From Sanderia malayensis (taxonomy: Eukaryota; Cnidaria; Scyphozoa; Semaeostomeae; Pelagiidae), in NCBI GenBank assembly GCA_013076295.1, contig RQOL01000660.1:3720001-3784000 (forward strand): a stretch of DNA of 64,000 nt, given 5' to 3'. The notes under the pieces were generated by a model, which searched no databases, was not told where the DNA came from, and saw only the letters and a list, made by a program, of their open reading frames with translations. Position 1 is the stretch's first letter. Each line of letters starts with the position of its first letter. The position numbers and the translations under genes were made by a program. Positions 24,772-36,297 of this stretch are shown here, piece after piece.

Positions 24772-27700
24772 ATGGGGAAAAGAAATAAAACAGGGCTTGG
24801 AAATGCCTTAATTCGCAACAAAAGCGCAGATAAAGTTTTCAGTACTACAGCGGTAAGTAAGAAACTGCTTTAAGACTCGCGAACTTTTTTCATTTAGGCC
24901 CACCACGTGATGTGACTCCTTGCATTGCATACCATACCACGTGTGTTTAACATATTTTATTAAGCTCGGAAATAAGGTATGTCATTGCAGGTAGTCCCGG
25001 AATACCTAGTATATGTAATAATAATACGCATTAATTTATTGTTTTTAATTATCAAGTGAATTTAGCTCAAGGGGAGGGGCTAAATAAAAAGGCCCTCTTT
25101 TTCTTTTACTCCTCTTTTAAAGTGATTCAATGCAATGTAATTATGAATTATCCACCAGGAGGCTTAAAGAGAATTTACGGTATTTCATATTTTAGAAACA
25201 TACAACTGAAGTTTATAGCCCCAGTGGAAAGCCAGATCTGAAATCAGTAACAGAAGAAACTGCATTGAATGAGTTTATTGCGACAGCAGAATTGGCAAAC
25301 AGAGAATTCACAGCTGGTAAAGTTTTGTCATTTATCACTTGAGTTAAATGTTTTGATCTTAAGTACCGTATTTCCTCTATTAAGCGCCCACCCTCTATTA
25401 ACCGCCCCCCTCCAATAAGCGCCCACCCTAAAATCAAAAAGTGTGAAATAAGCGCCCCCCTCTATTAACCGCCCAGGGCGGTTAATAGAATTCTTACGTT
25501 TTCGCTGTTTGGTTCAAATAATAGCGTAGAAACATGTGAATAGACATCAATTCCTTTCTTTTATCAATGGCAACATAAGCAAGTAGTTTAAGACCAAAGT
25601 TTGTCATTATATCTTAAAGAAAATATCCATTTTTAATGTTTATTGTTTTGTTTTTGAAGATGCTCGATGTTAAAATTTTATGACTATGAAATAACCGCCC
25701 CCCTCTAATAAGCGCCCCCCTCTAGTAAGCGCCCACCCAATTTTGCGAAATATTTAATAAGCGCCCGGGCGCTTAATAGAGGAAATACGGTATCTATAAT
25801 TCCGGTTCATTTTTGTTTAATATTGCTTCATGTAATTCCCTGTCAAAACCACCAAAGTTAGAGTTTTGCTTTGTCAAAATGTGCTTATACCACTCAGTTG
25901 CAAGCTTAAACAACAAACAAAGTTTCCAACCTAAACTATGCACTACACTATATATATGCTAAATAGTGTAGTGTATGTAGCATAGCTACTATATGCTTAC
26001 CCTTTATATTGTATATTTGAGGGATTCTAGAACCTTTTAGAATATGTCTCTTTTAGAAAAGGTTAATGCAACCACAATAGTTACGGAGGCTCATATTCCT
26101 GGTCTTCCCACTGATGAAGAACTTGACAAAGTTATACAATACCAACAGAGTAATAAAAAGTTCTTAATTATACCAAGAAGGTAAGCAATAACAATTGAAA
26201 TTTCTCACTTGCTTTAGTAATTTCAATTGTTAATTCCAAGTTAGTGAAGTTCAATTTCAACATATTCGAGAATAATAAGAATATAAATTATTTTTGAGCT
26301 ACCCTTATTGAATGTAGAGTCTTTGTGATCACGCAAATAAAAGTCTCCAGGGAAACAGAGAATGTCAAATATATTAAATAGTTAATATTGGCAGACTTGA
26401 TAGAAGGTAATGAGAGAAATTACTTGTTTTAAAGTTTTCACTCGCATATATCCTTGACCATTGCAGGCCAAATTGGGATGAAAGTACAACTCCAGAACAG
26501 TTAGAGCATGCTGAACGGGAATCATTTTTACAATGGCGAAGGCAACTTGCCCTGTAAGACTTTTAATGATCCAATTTTCCCATTTAAAATCATTAAAATT
26601 CTTCTTACACCACTAGCGGTGTAACAACCTCTCTTATATCCCTTTTGCAAATTTAGCTTTTCTAGCTTAGCCATGCTTCTCACTAAGACATCCTGACCAA
26701 TATTTATTTGATTTCTTTTGCCAGAATGCTATTTTTCTCCTTTTGTTTTGTCAAGTCATGTTCAGCATTGATCTTATGCTCTGTCATATTATTAGGCTTG
26801 GTGAAAAAGATGAGAAGATTATTCTCACTCCATATGAAAAGAACATTGATGTTTGGAGACAGCTCTGGAGGGTTATTGAAAGAAGTGATGTAATATGTCA
26901 GATAGTGGATGGTAGAAACCCACTTTTATTCAAATGTGATGATTTGGTTTGTATATTATTTTGTTTCTTATTTCTTTTTTACTGCTTCTTTGTTATTTTT
27001 TATCCATATCCAAAAATATTCTGCTTGAGCTCCCCTTGGAGAAAATATAACTCTACACCTGTGCTAAGCACAGAGCTGATTGCTGACTAGATGATAGAAT
27101 GATACTGTGATCAATGTTATATGTTTATATTTTTTTCCATCTTAGGAATGCTATGTGAAAGAAGTGGATGAAGCTAAGGAAAATATTATACTGGTGAATA
27201 AAGCTGATTATCTCACAGAAAAGCAAAGGTACAGTGGTATTCAGTGATTGATGTATTGTTGAAAGCTAGGAATCATTGCTAAGGATAATAGTTTGGAAAG
27301 AAAGTCTCAGTCACCCTAGAGTGCTATTTATGAAGGTCTTTTGTTGAATTAAATCTTGAACTTTACTTGAAATATTTGTTTACTTAAAGTAAAAGAAGTA
27401 AAAGAATAGTTTAATATTACTGAATTAATACACGAATCTTTAATATCTGAAAAATTTTTGTTGAAGGAAATATTGGGCTGAATATTTTGAAGCAAGAAAT
27501 ACAAAGGTCGTATTCTGGTCAGCTCTTATGGCGAGCATTCAGGTGAGATGTTTGTTCTGCGTAATGCCCTCGTAGTCGCTGATAAGTATTGTTATAAGAG
27601 GGTGCTTGTTAACTCGAAGATGAATCATGCTATAAAGCAGTCGGAAAGAGTGGGTAGATATATCATTTGATGGCTGTGTGAATAAGCGAAATAAGCGAGA

Positions 27701-30447
27701 GATAATTTTTACGTTTTCAGCAAACGGATGACGAAGTTGAGGTTAGAGACTCGAGTGCCGCGGGTAAAGGTTTACCAATCGAAAACGAGGCAAGTCGTGA
27801 ATGTCAAAACGAGGATGAAGAGCAGAGCAGGGATGATGATATCACGGAGAATGAACAAAATGACGAAGAAATGGAAACCACGAGTAGTGGAGGAGATGTT
27901 CAAGTAACTGATTGCGAGGATGGAGTCGAAAAGTATGCAATTTTATCAAGGGAACAATTGCTGAATTATTTTGAAAGTTTTCGTAAAAATACTGATACAG
28001 ACAAATCTAGATCAGTCATCGGAATGGTAAGATTTATCGCAATTCTATTGTCAACTGTTTTTGATTCTTCAATTTCTAGCTATATACAGTCGACTCTATC
28101 TCGAAATCGCAGGGGAAATTAAGATTTGCTCGACATTGCGGGAGTTCAAGATATCCGAACTAAATTCGCCCAAATAGAGAACGGGGGAAAAGGAAATCTG
28201 TTCGAGATAGCGAGTTGTTCTGTTCGAGATAACCGAATTTGAGATTCGACTGAGCTGTCTGTTTGACTGTCTTTATTTGTTTGTAATCTCTTCCCTTCTC
28301 GTTTTCAGGTCGGCTTTCCGAACGTTGGCAAAAGTTCGACTATCAATGCATTGATTGGTGATAAGAAGACTTCTGTTTCATCGACTCCAGGAAAAACGAA
28401 ACATTTTCAGGTATTTTACCCACAGCTTTCTTCCTAAGTATATCTCCCTTATTCTAATATCAGATACCTTGCTTTAAGCCCAATATCCCAATACCCGTTG
28501 TTTACCATTGCGCAATGAAATTCTGATGTGATCCTTAGGGAGTTCAGATGAAGCTACTTCATTGTATCGTGGGTTAAATGGTGCTGTGGGTTCAGGGATC
28601 CAGGCGATTGGTTAATTGTACAGGGAGCTTGTTATATGGGGGGGGGGCTGTTGTTTTTGAGATTTCACTAAATTATTATCAGCACCGTTGAGAGGGGGGT
28701 AGCCGGGGTAAATACCCGGGACCCGGGTCTTAAGAAGGGCCTGCGAAAAGTTTTGCTAACACAAAGCGAATTTAAAACAGCCGCTTTTTTGTTTATAGCC
28801 CCATGGCTCGAGCTGGCTTTCGACGGGCCTGATTATTATCATTATCGTTTATTGTTTCTCAAGCATTAAAAAGTATTGTTATCAAAGCAAAAGTTTTGAT
28901 GTTTGTATTCCGATGCTAATACTAGATTTGCTTCCAACAGACCATCAACATTGGAGACAGTATCTGTTTATGCGATTGCCCTGGACTGGTCTATCCAACA
29001 TTCATCTCAACAAAGGCAGCATTGATTCTTAACGGAGTTTTACCAGTAGATCAACTAAGAGATTACCGACCTCCAGTTACTCTCGTATCCTTCTTTATAC
29101 TACGTAATAACATATTGCGATTCTACTGTATGTACAGTTTTGGCTGGATTGATTCCTTGACGCTGTGAAGCTGTGTAAATGGATGCCTCGCGGCATACTC
29201 GAGAAGACATACGGCATCAACATTGTCAAGCCAGGGGAAGCAGAAAACCCAAACCGACCACCCACGGCTGACGAATTCTTATCTGCATATTCGAGTAAGT
29301 TTAATGATTGTTTATCAACTTTTCTTTTAATTTATGACGTTGTCTACAATTAAAATGCTGTTTTGCACTCCTTGCAACGTAACTGCCTCCTAGCAACGTG
29401 CTTGCCTTCTTGCTTGTACTGATTTTGGCTTATTGTTTGAAAATATTGTATAGAACTAGAACATCTATTTAAGAGCTATGTCTCCTTTTCATTAATTAAA
29501 ATGTAAAGACTTTTTAGTTGTGGTGTGATATGTTCTTAACTTTCAGGTTTTCTTTTAAGAAAGAGTTAATAATTGAAATGCCTTCTTTTCTTCATTGCAT
29601 TGTTACAGATTTTCTGGGCAGGCTTCTGTTGTGAATCGTTATTGCACGTGTATTTGTCTTCACTCAATGCATGCTCCAATGTTAATCGCATTTTTTCTTT
29701 TATTGAAGGTATGAGGGGCTTCATGACCTCACACGGACTACCTGATTGCTCAAGAGGAGCAAGACACGTGATCAAAGACTTCTTGAAGGTGTTCATTTGG
29801 ATTTTTTAGTGAATGGTTCAGAATTCACTTTAAATGCTGAACAGGGCCCGTTCTTGCTTATCTAAGTTATGTTCTATTCCTTAAGCGTTTTTACCAAAAT
29901 ATGTTTGCTTATTCTTGTAGGGTAAGCTGTTGTATTGTGAGCCAACTCCGGATGTACCGGTAGACGATTTTGAGCCAGTCCAGGATGCAAGCTTGAAGTT
30001 TCAAGAGAGGAAATATGCACTCAATAGACAGGTATTGCCTTCGTAAAACTGTTATTTGTTGTGAGCTCGTTAACTAACTGAAATTGCGCTTTCCTTGGAT
30101 GTTCAATCTATTTTGGTTCATGTGTATTGATGTTGTTCGCACTTTTTGCAGAGCTCTGGAATTTCATCGAGTACAATTGATAGAGAATTTTTCAACGAAG
30201 TTTGTCACGTTTTTGTTATTATATTTAGTTGTTATCTGATTTACCATATCTGCCATTTTTGTCTTTTCGAGCAACAATAATGATTGGAATTTTCCACTTT
30301 CAGCCTCAGTCTGGGGTACATTACAACGCGCCGACAGGAATGCGAGGCGAGAGAAATCCCGCGTCAAGCGAAGAACCCGCAGGAAAGCCATGGAAAAAGC
30401 ATTTTAACCGGGGTAAGAAAGAAAAACTAAGAAGGATTGTCAGATAA
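24772..30447 (+). CDS. LSG1: Large subunit GTPase 1 (593 aa, 15 exons)
   Basis: Exons: 24772-24852, 25196-25316, 26057-26180, 26467-26553, 26796-26946, 27146-27228, 27467-27542, 27721-28026, 28309-28410, 28941-29084, 29171-29294, 29709-29788, 29921-30031, 30152-30199, 30304-30447. It starts MGKRNKTGLGNALIRN. The GTPase motifs are circularly permuted, as in the YlqF/LSG1 family: NKAD at 206-209 precedes the P-loop GFPNVGKS at 345-352 and DCPG at 389-392. Other family stretches are WRQLWRVIERSD, DLECYVKEVDEAKEN and YGINIVKPGE. An acidic insert (residues about 241-340) separates G5 from G1. The family releases NMD3 from cytoplasmic 60S subunits. The protein is somewhat shorter than human LSG1 (658). 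Intron 2 holds a MITE. The exon 11 acceptor (TGTGAAG) is weak and was chosen from homology. Confidence 0.93.
24904..24943. promoter_or_regulatory. Two CACGTG E-boxes in LSG1 intron 1
   Basis: CACGTG occurs at 24904-24909 and 24938-24943, just inside the first intron. CACGTG is the Myc/Max consensus, and ribosome-biogenesis genes are classical Myc targets in animals. A CACGTG also lies 87 bases before MYBBP1A. Function is inferred. Confidence 0.4.
25364..25792. mobile_element. MITE-like element with TACCGTATTT termini and GCGCCC subrepeats
   Basis: The left end TACCGTATTTCCTCTATTAA is mirrored by the right end ending TAATAGAGGAAATACGGTA. The interior has several copies of CTCTATTAACCGCCC and TAATAAGCGCCC-type subrepeats in both orientations. 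The whole sits in LSG1 intron 2. Elements with this look are abundant in marine invertebrate genomes as far as I recall. No transposase is present. Confidence 0.8.
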
Positions 30448-31023
30448 TGACTTTGTTTTATTTTATATTTAATTCTTTTGGGAGATTATTGTTTTTTAAT
30501 GGGTCCCCAGAAGTATTGCTTGGGGGGCCAGGGACATCAATTCGTCGATAATTCAGAAACCTGACAGAGTTTTTCAGGATAGCAGCTAATGCATGGTTGA
30601 CAATTGAATAACCTTGTCTCAAACTAATCTGTTATTTACCAAAGTGTCGTCAACCCACCACAATTCCCACTGCTTTTGTTAGCGTTGAGCAACAGCCAAA
30701 GAGCTCCAAGGTCCTATATCCAGCCAAACCCGAATAGAAATGGAGCAATGAAAAAATAAACAAGCCATGAAAAAAACAAACAGCCAATGGTAAATTCAAA
30801 GCAACTAATCAGCTTAATTTTTAACATACAATTGCGAAATTGAAAAGTTCGTTCTCACAACCGTAAAAAGAATTCACCTTGCAACTTGAAACTCAAATAG
30901 GAGAATAACTTTAAACAACCAAAAAATTATTAACCAAAAACTACGTTTGCCACAGTGGACAAGTTGAAGTCAGTATAGTAATATTAATTGTTTGTTATAT
31001 CATTACTATACTAAATATATAGA
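30448..31023. other. Tail-to-tail spacer between LSG1 and the CXC/DDE gene
   Basis: It contains the LSG1 3' flank and the 3' flank of the minus-strand gene. A small hairpin with perfect 11-base arms (AGTATAGTAAT at 30972-30982 and its complement at 31002-31012) lies 12 bases beyond the minus-strand stop codon. No other gene was seen. Confidence 0.5.
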
Positions 31024-34000
31024 TTAAATATTGTCTTGAAGAGTAGTTGTACCATTGTCTTTCATTTCTTGAATGGCATTTTTGTTAATGAGCGCATCAA
31101 GTTGTTTCTGATACATCTCTAGGTAGACTTCCACGTCTTTTTCTCTCTCTTTCAACCTCTCGTTCACCTGCGTCGGCGTCTTGAATCCAACCAAGTTTTG
31201 TAATCCGGGAATGCTGGACGCAACCTGGACCACATTATTAAACTTCTGTGCTACAAGCTCGGTCGTCAACGACTCTTCTTCTGTCTTCAACTCGCTGATC
31301 AATGCCTCGAAAAGGAATTTCTCCGTTATCGACCATTTTCCTAGGCTTACTTCCAATCCAGCTCCGGTCTGAAAGTTCTCTGCGACCAGATCTTTGCTCA
31401 AGCTGGCGTGGTGATGTGTGTGACGTCTGCGTTTGTAGGGAGGACCGGACATCGTGCCAGGATTTGTGACGTGCTGTACCGGAATCGGTTTCTTCTTCTC
31501 CGGTCTGCAACCGAACGTGTTTCTGCAATTCCTACAGTCGCACCTGCTAGTGCAGGGCTGTTGCATTCTGAAACACAGACATCTTGTGATGTAACGGGAC
31601 TTTAGATGAGTGTAGCATTTGCCAATCTCTTTTGAATTGTTGCCCCTGCCACAACGACACTTGACTCTCGGAGTTGACGAGGTTTCTGCCACAGTCTGAT
31701 CGCCAGCCTCTTTCGAGCCTTCTTCCTCTGCTGTTTGAGACGAGGAAGGGTTCTCTGTTGACAACTTCTTTGAGACAACTGGGAGGAATCGTGAACCATA
31801 ACAAAATAAGAACAGGTTCGGTGACCAGATAAGCATGTCTTGTGGAAATATCGGCACAACTGGGAAGTATTTCAAAGTTGAAATGATCGATATCTGACTT
31901 GACAAGAGACTGGATGTTTCTCTGACCAGAACCTCAAATTCTCCATCATCATTAAAATCATGTTCTGGTTCCATCTCTTCCTCACTCTTCTCTTTGTTAC
32001 TCTCACCCGCATCGGTTGTCTTAAAATTACCAGTTATGTTCTTCTTCACCCTGTCCTTCAGTGTGTTGGATATCTCTTCGCAACTCATCTCTGCTTGAAG
32101 ATTCAGCTCTTTCAGTGCATTTCGAAATGCCTGCAGATCTGCATCCATATCTTTCTCTGAACTCGCATCAGCTCCCTTCAAATACGACTCAACAATGACA
32201 GCAAGTGCATGGAAAAAGTTATCATCTCGACTCGTATTTTCCACAGAGCTTGGAACCTTGCCCAATACAACACCATATTCAGTAAAGTTCTTCATAATGT
32301 CACTGATTTTACCCGAAATGACTGCATCATCCTCCTCAAACGGCTTTTCCTGCATCAGCAATGGGAATGCGCACGTCAAAAAAGGAACCAACTTTTCATT
32401 GATCGACAAACTTGGTATAAGTTGGACAACTTTTTCGTTGAATCTCAAATACATCAGGGCTTTTTTGATGACAATTTCATCCACAATCTGATCTTTAGAA
32501 TCGTAATTATGATCCCCTGTGTCCTTCTTCATCTTTGTAAAGTATTCATCAACCATTGTGATGAGATTCCTCGTGTCAATCACTTCTGCAGTCTTAACAG
32601 CTTTTGCTTGACTAGAGGCAATACTCTCCAATGCTTTGTTCATGTTCACCTCCACTGTCAAGCATTGTAGATTTGTGTTACCAAGTGATAAATTCGACTG
32701 TGCGTCTGCTGCATTCTTTTCTTCGTCAGGCACAACCAACAACACCGGAGCAGTGTCACGTCCCAGTTCTTCCTGCCTTGCTGTATTATGATCATGAAGT
32801 GCAATTGTTGCAATGGCAACCATGACTGGTATTCCCAGTCGACAGTTGTTGACTTTTTTCCTCAACATATCTTGGAAGTCTTTCCTCTCGATGCCATTCG
32901 GATATGGTGGTATCTCACTGTAGCAACCATTCATGATGTGCGGCTCCATTTCTGATATGACCCTGAGTGCCGATGTTGAAAGAATGTGTTTACCATTGTC
33001 ATCTTTGATTTTTTTCCACTTCTCCTTGAAAAGATCCAGGTTTCCAACAATGACATTTGGTGGTGGAGTGTGAAGGATTCTTATTTTGTTGCAATCAACT
33101 GGGTCTTGAAATGCCAGCCTGAAATTGTCCAAGCAAGGCTTGAACAACGGACTGTCTTCTTGCAGTTTTTCAGCCAGCTTACAAACAGCGATCTCAATGT
33201 CATACTTCACTTGGAATTCAGCTCCGAATATTGACTTCAATTGATCTCTCCAATTGCAGCATGAGTCTGTGCAACAACCCTTTAATTGCTTGCCGATTTG
33301 ATCATGTCTGTCTCTTATGGAAACCAGCATGTCTCTGACCTCTTCAAAACTACCTTGTCCTGTCAACTGCCACGTGAGGACTTGCCCGAATTCATTCTGG
33401 CAGCAGAACAGATGATCCACTTCTTTTCTCCACACTCCTTTGCTGTTGGTGCCGACATTTGTTGGCAACTTGAATTCAGAATCAAGTTTTATCCATTCAT
33501 CAGCAAGAATTTGAGACATAGAAAGCTTGTAGAAGTATTCTTTCTCTTTGAAGCCAAGCAAGAAACACTGGCCTATGAATGTGTTTCTTGGTCCTTTTAT
33601 CTTTATCGATGGAAATGATTTAGATTCCTGGGTTTTATCAGGGTTATCTGTCAAATACTGTTGCACAGCTAAATCGTAGGCTTGTTTCCTATCGAGATGA
33701 GCTTTCATGTAGTTCTTTCGCAAGGCATCTTGAATGTGACCAAACTTAACACCATTCGAAACTTGGCTCATAATCGAATTGAACAGTTCTCGTGTTATGC
33801 CAACTTTGTGAAACAGCACAAATGGCACTTTATCAGGTTCGGGAAGCTGTTTGAGTATGCGAGGATCGTACCCAAGAAATCTGTGTTCTCTGCCATTCTT
33901 ACAACGCAGCATGGATGTAACAAGGAGTACAGGTTTTTCAAAATCATACAACACCCTCATCATGTAAGTATAAGCTATTGGATACAAGGAAAGAGGCTCT

Positions 34001-34536
34001 GAACAATTTGTCTCTGGACATGTACCGTTGGCAATCTCTGGACATTCTTTCTGCAAATCCCAGATTATGATATCAGGTTTGAGGTACTCTTGTATGCTTG
34101 GCGAAGCATTTTCGTAGATCGGAACGGGAGTTTTATGCAAGCCACGCACGCCTTGGTCGATCAACGAATTTATGAAAGGTTTCCACTCCTTGATATCCGG
34201 ATATTCGCCATCTTCCTCGGTTCTACGTCTTCTCGGCTTGCGTGGTTTCTTCCCTGCAGTCTTCTTCTCTTCGTCAGCCTCAGGGGCAAAATCCTGCTGC
34301 AGACTTTTGCCTTCTTCTTCATCAATAAATGCGATGTGGTGGTGATCTTCTTGTTGGATCTCGACATCCAGACTTGTTCCTCCATTTCCATCTTCTTGTT
34401 GATGGATTTGGGTAACAACAAAATTGCCTTGAACTACTTCAGGTGCGAACTCTCCAAAATTAACATTTGCGATAATAGTTGCCACAGCATCATCGACTTC
34501 AACTGTTGTCGTGCTGGATGTGCTGGAGTTCTCCAT
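31024..34536 (-). CDS. Intronless CXC-domain, DDE-transposase-like protein (1170 aa, or 1214 with an upstream Met)
   Basis: A single uninterrupted reading frame. I prefer the Met at 34536 (MENSSTSSTTTVEVDD) because the 44 codons above it, open to 34668, look like 5' UTR. Numbering from the longer form, residues about 130-150 hold a basic KKPRKPRRRR patch and about 205-275 a Cys-bearing segment (CPEIANGTCPETNC). Residues 410-480 resemble the DDE catalytic region of transposase-like animal proteins (KEVDHLFCCQNEFGQVLTWQL, then TDSCCNWRDQLKSIFG). Residues 1000-1055 form a CXC cysteine cluster (CRCGR through CLCFRMQQPCTSRCDCRNC). Neighbours on both sides are intron-rich, so an intronless frame suggests a transposon or a domesticated one. 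I found no terminal inverted repeats. The superfamily is uncertain. It shares a short spacer with the C3orf38-like gene. Confidence 0.75.
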   Translation of the reverse strand: MENSSTSSTTTVEVDDAVATIIANVNFGEFAPEVVQGNFVVTQIHQQEDGNGGTSLDVEIQQEDHHHIAFIDEEEGKSLQQDFAPEADEEKKTAGKKPRKPRRRRTEEDGEYPDIKEWKPFINSLIDQGVRGLHKTPVPIYENASPSIQEYLKPDIIIWDLQKECPEIANGTCPETNCSEPLSLYPIAYTYMMRVLYDFEKPVLLVTSMLRCKNGREHRFLGYDPRILKQLPEPDKVPFVLFHKVGITRELFNSIMSQVSNGVKFGHIQDALRKNYMKAHLDRKQAYDLAVQQYLTDNPDKTQESKSFPSIKIKGPRNTFIGQCFLLGFKEKEYFYKLSMSQILADEWIKLDSEFKLPTNVGTNSKGVWRKEVDHLFCCQNEFGQVLTWQLTGQGSFEEVRDMLVSIRDRHDQIGKQLKGCCTDSCCNWRDQLKSIFGAEFQVKYDIEIAVCKLAEKLQEDSPLFKPCLDNFRLAFQDPVDCNKIRILHTPPPNVIVGNLDLFKEKWKKIKDDNGKHILSTSALRVISEMEPHIMNGCYSEIPPYPNGIERKDFQDMLRKKVNNCRLGIPVMVAIATIALHDHNTARQEELGRDTAPVLLVVPDEEKNAADAQSNLSLGNTNLQCLTVEVNMNKALESIASSQAKAVKTAEVIDTRNLITMVDEYFTKMKKDTGDHNYDSKDQIVDEIVIKKALMYLRFNEKVVQLIPSLSINEKLVPFLTCAFPLLMQEKPFEEDDAVISGKISDIMKNFTEYGVVLGKVPSSVENTSRDDNFFHALAVIVESYLKGADASSEKDMDADLQAFRNALKELNLQAEMSCEEISNTLKDRVKKNITGNFKTTDAGESNKEKSEEEMEPEHDFNDDGEFEVLVRETSSLLSSQISIISTLKYFPVVPIFPQDMLIWSPNLFLFCYGSRFLPVVSKKLSTENPSSSQTAEEEGSKEAGDQTVAETSSTPRVKCRCGRGNNSKEIGKCYTHLKSRYITRCLCFRMQQPCTSRCDCRNCRNTFGCRPEKKKPIPVQHVTNPGTMSGPPYKRRRHTHHHASLSKDLVAENFQTGAGLEVSLGKWSITEKFLFEALISELKTEEESLTTELVAQKFNNVVQVASSIPGLQNLVGFKTPTQVNERLKEREKDVEVYLEMYQKQLDALINKNAIQEMKDNGTTTLQDNI

Positions 34537-34668
34537 GTTTGCTTCACGATAGTCCGTCCTCGTGCGTGCAAACACGAGGCAGTTGAAGAAGAGAAGGAAA
34601 GATGGCGGAGCAAGCGCGCTACACAAACCGCGCACTACTATCGTAGTATGCCCCCGTCTCAGACACAT

Positions 34669-34895
34669 GCATTAGAAATTTTGTTCCTAATCTCCCATAA
34701 AATCATCAACAGCGCTGCTTTTAATAAACGGGGGTCATTATAATGTCGAAGATCAAGCCATGCTGATTCGCTACTGTCCATGACGTCATATGTTATAGCA
34801 ACAGCAACAACGAAAACAATTCCGTTGCACTTTGCAGTTTGCAGCTGCAGAAAGCATGGTCAAAAGGAGAGGTTAAAATAGATTACTTCCAGGCA
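34669..34895. promoter_or_regulatory. Bidirectional promoter with a CRE palindrome
   Basis: The spacer lies between the minus-strand CXC/DDE gene and the plus-strand C3orf38-like gene. It carries the perfect CRE/ATF palindrome TGACGTCA at 34781-34788. The CRE is 108 bases before the C3orf38-like start. No TATA box is evident. Binding is inferred. Confidence 0.5.
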
Positions 34896-36297
34896 ATGCT
34901 CACAGAAAAAGAGAAAAAGTACAGTGCAGATTTACTTGAAACGCTCGAAGACTTCGATCTACAGAGCCTGTTCCGCACTGTGACACAGAAACAAATTGCT
35001 GTAGAGTCAAGAAAAGGTAAGTTAACATTTGTGCTTGGATGGAGGAAGGTGGCAAATTCAACACTATTTTTATTGACATCGAGACATAAATTAATTGTTA
35101 TCAACCTGAAATAAAATATTCCATTGAGAATAAAATTTAGTGTGATTTTTCAAATTTTACACAACTGTTTTTCTTTTTTCTCAGAGGCAATAGATGCTAT
35201 AACGCTATGTTCAGGATCAGTCAGTGAACTGTTAAAGCGTACCAAACTGAAGAAAGAGCATCTCAGAGATTACCTTCTGAAATTCAAAGATAGAACAGAT
35301 GTTCCTACTGTAATCAAAGCCGACAAAATGACTCTTGTTAGAATTACCATGGAACTATGGAAAAATTTCATTGATTCTGAGGTGAGAAGTTCATGTTTAT
35401 ATATTTTGAAGAAAGGGGGTTTAGGAGACTGGGGCAGTCTGCCCTGGAGTCAAAATGTGGGGAACTGTTGTTTACATGTGGTAGCTTGTGATGTCAGAAT
35501 ATAGGCAACGTGTTAGTGCAAGATATCAGATTTCTTTATGGTATTTCCTTGCAAGAACTGGTCTGAAAGGGTTTTTCCATTTTCACTCTTACCAAGGGTT
35601 TTAAGGAAACACTTGGGATATTTATTATGCAAGTTAAGCTACTTGAATTAAGTAACTTCATCGGAAGGCAATTAAAATATGTGAGATTGCAATTTATGGC
35701 AAAAGCATCAAAGTTTTAGTAGTGTGCCACTGCCTATCCTAAATCTTCTGTTTTTAGAATGAGCATGATATTGTCTGCCAATCAATTGAAAATGTCAACA
35801 GTGTTCTCCCGAGTGACCCAGAGGCCCAGCAAATCAGTGAATCTTTTGTGCCATGGTTTTACAACATTTTCAATTCATCAATAAATTCGAGTTCTGGAAA
35901 CATGAGACCTGAACACTTCTGGAACGATGCAAAACTTTTATTGCACATTGAAATGCAGGGTGAAAAATCGGAAGATGAGGTTTTCGGTTCAAAGGAAGTT
36001 TCTGAAAAGTTGACAAGTGCAATAGTTGGATTGAACATTTATTTTCACCCAAATGTCAACAGCGAAGGCATAAAAGGCTTTTTGAACAGGTATGGGCTTC
36101 TCATTGCCCAAAGTGCTGGAACTTTGCATAGAAATGGATCAGTTGTGGGGCTATTTGAGCAAGTATTTGGATTAATCAGAGACCCCCATTCACAGGGTAA
36201 TTGGAAAATAAAGAACACAGAATTAAGGATACGATTGACTTTAGAAACCAATCAGATACAGAGTAAGGATATGCAATTTGCAATTGGATCTTGCTAA
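34896..36297 (+). CDS. C3orf38: C3orf38 homologue (285 aa, 3 exons)
   Basis: Exons 34896-35016, 35185-35381 and 35758-36297. The first ATG in frame gives MLTEKEKKYSADLLETL. The N-terminal segment DFDLQSLFRTVTQKQIAVES, continuing through AIDAITLCSGSVSELLKR, matches the start of vertebrate C3orf38. The C-terminal segment has RPEHFWNDAKL, then GLLIAQSAGTLHRNG and LFEQVFGLIRDP, again as in that family (DUF4518). It is somewhat shorter than the human protein (329). Family members have been linked to apoptosis, but the molecular role is unclear and nothing here adds to it. Transcription probably starts from the shared CRE-bearing spacer. Confidence 0.88.

Noticed and set aside
32195..34743. Several plus-strand open frames opposite the CXC/DDE gene
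   Set aside because: They are antisense shadows of the long minus-strand frame and have no family signal.
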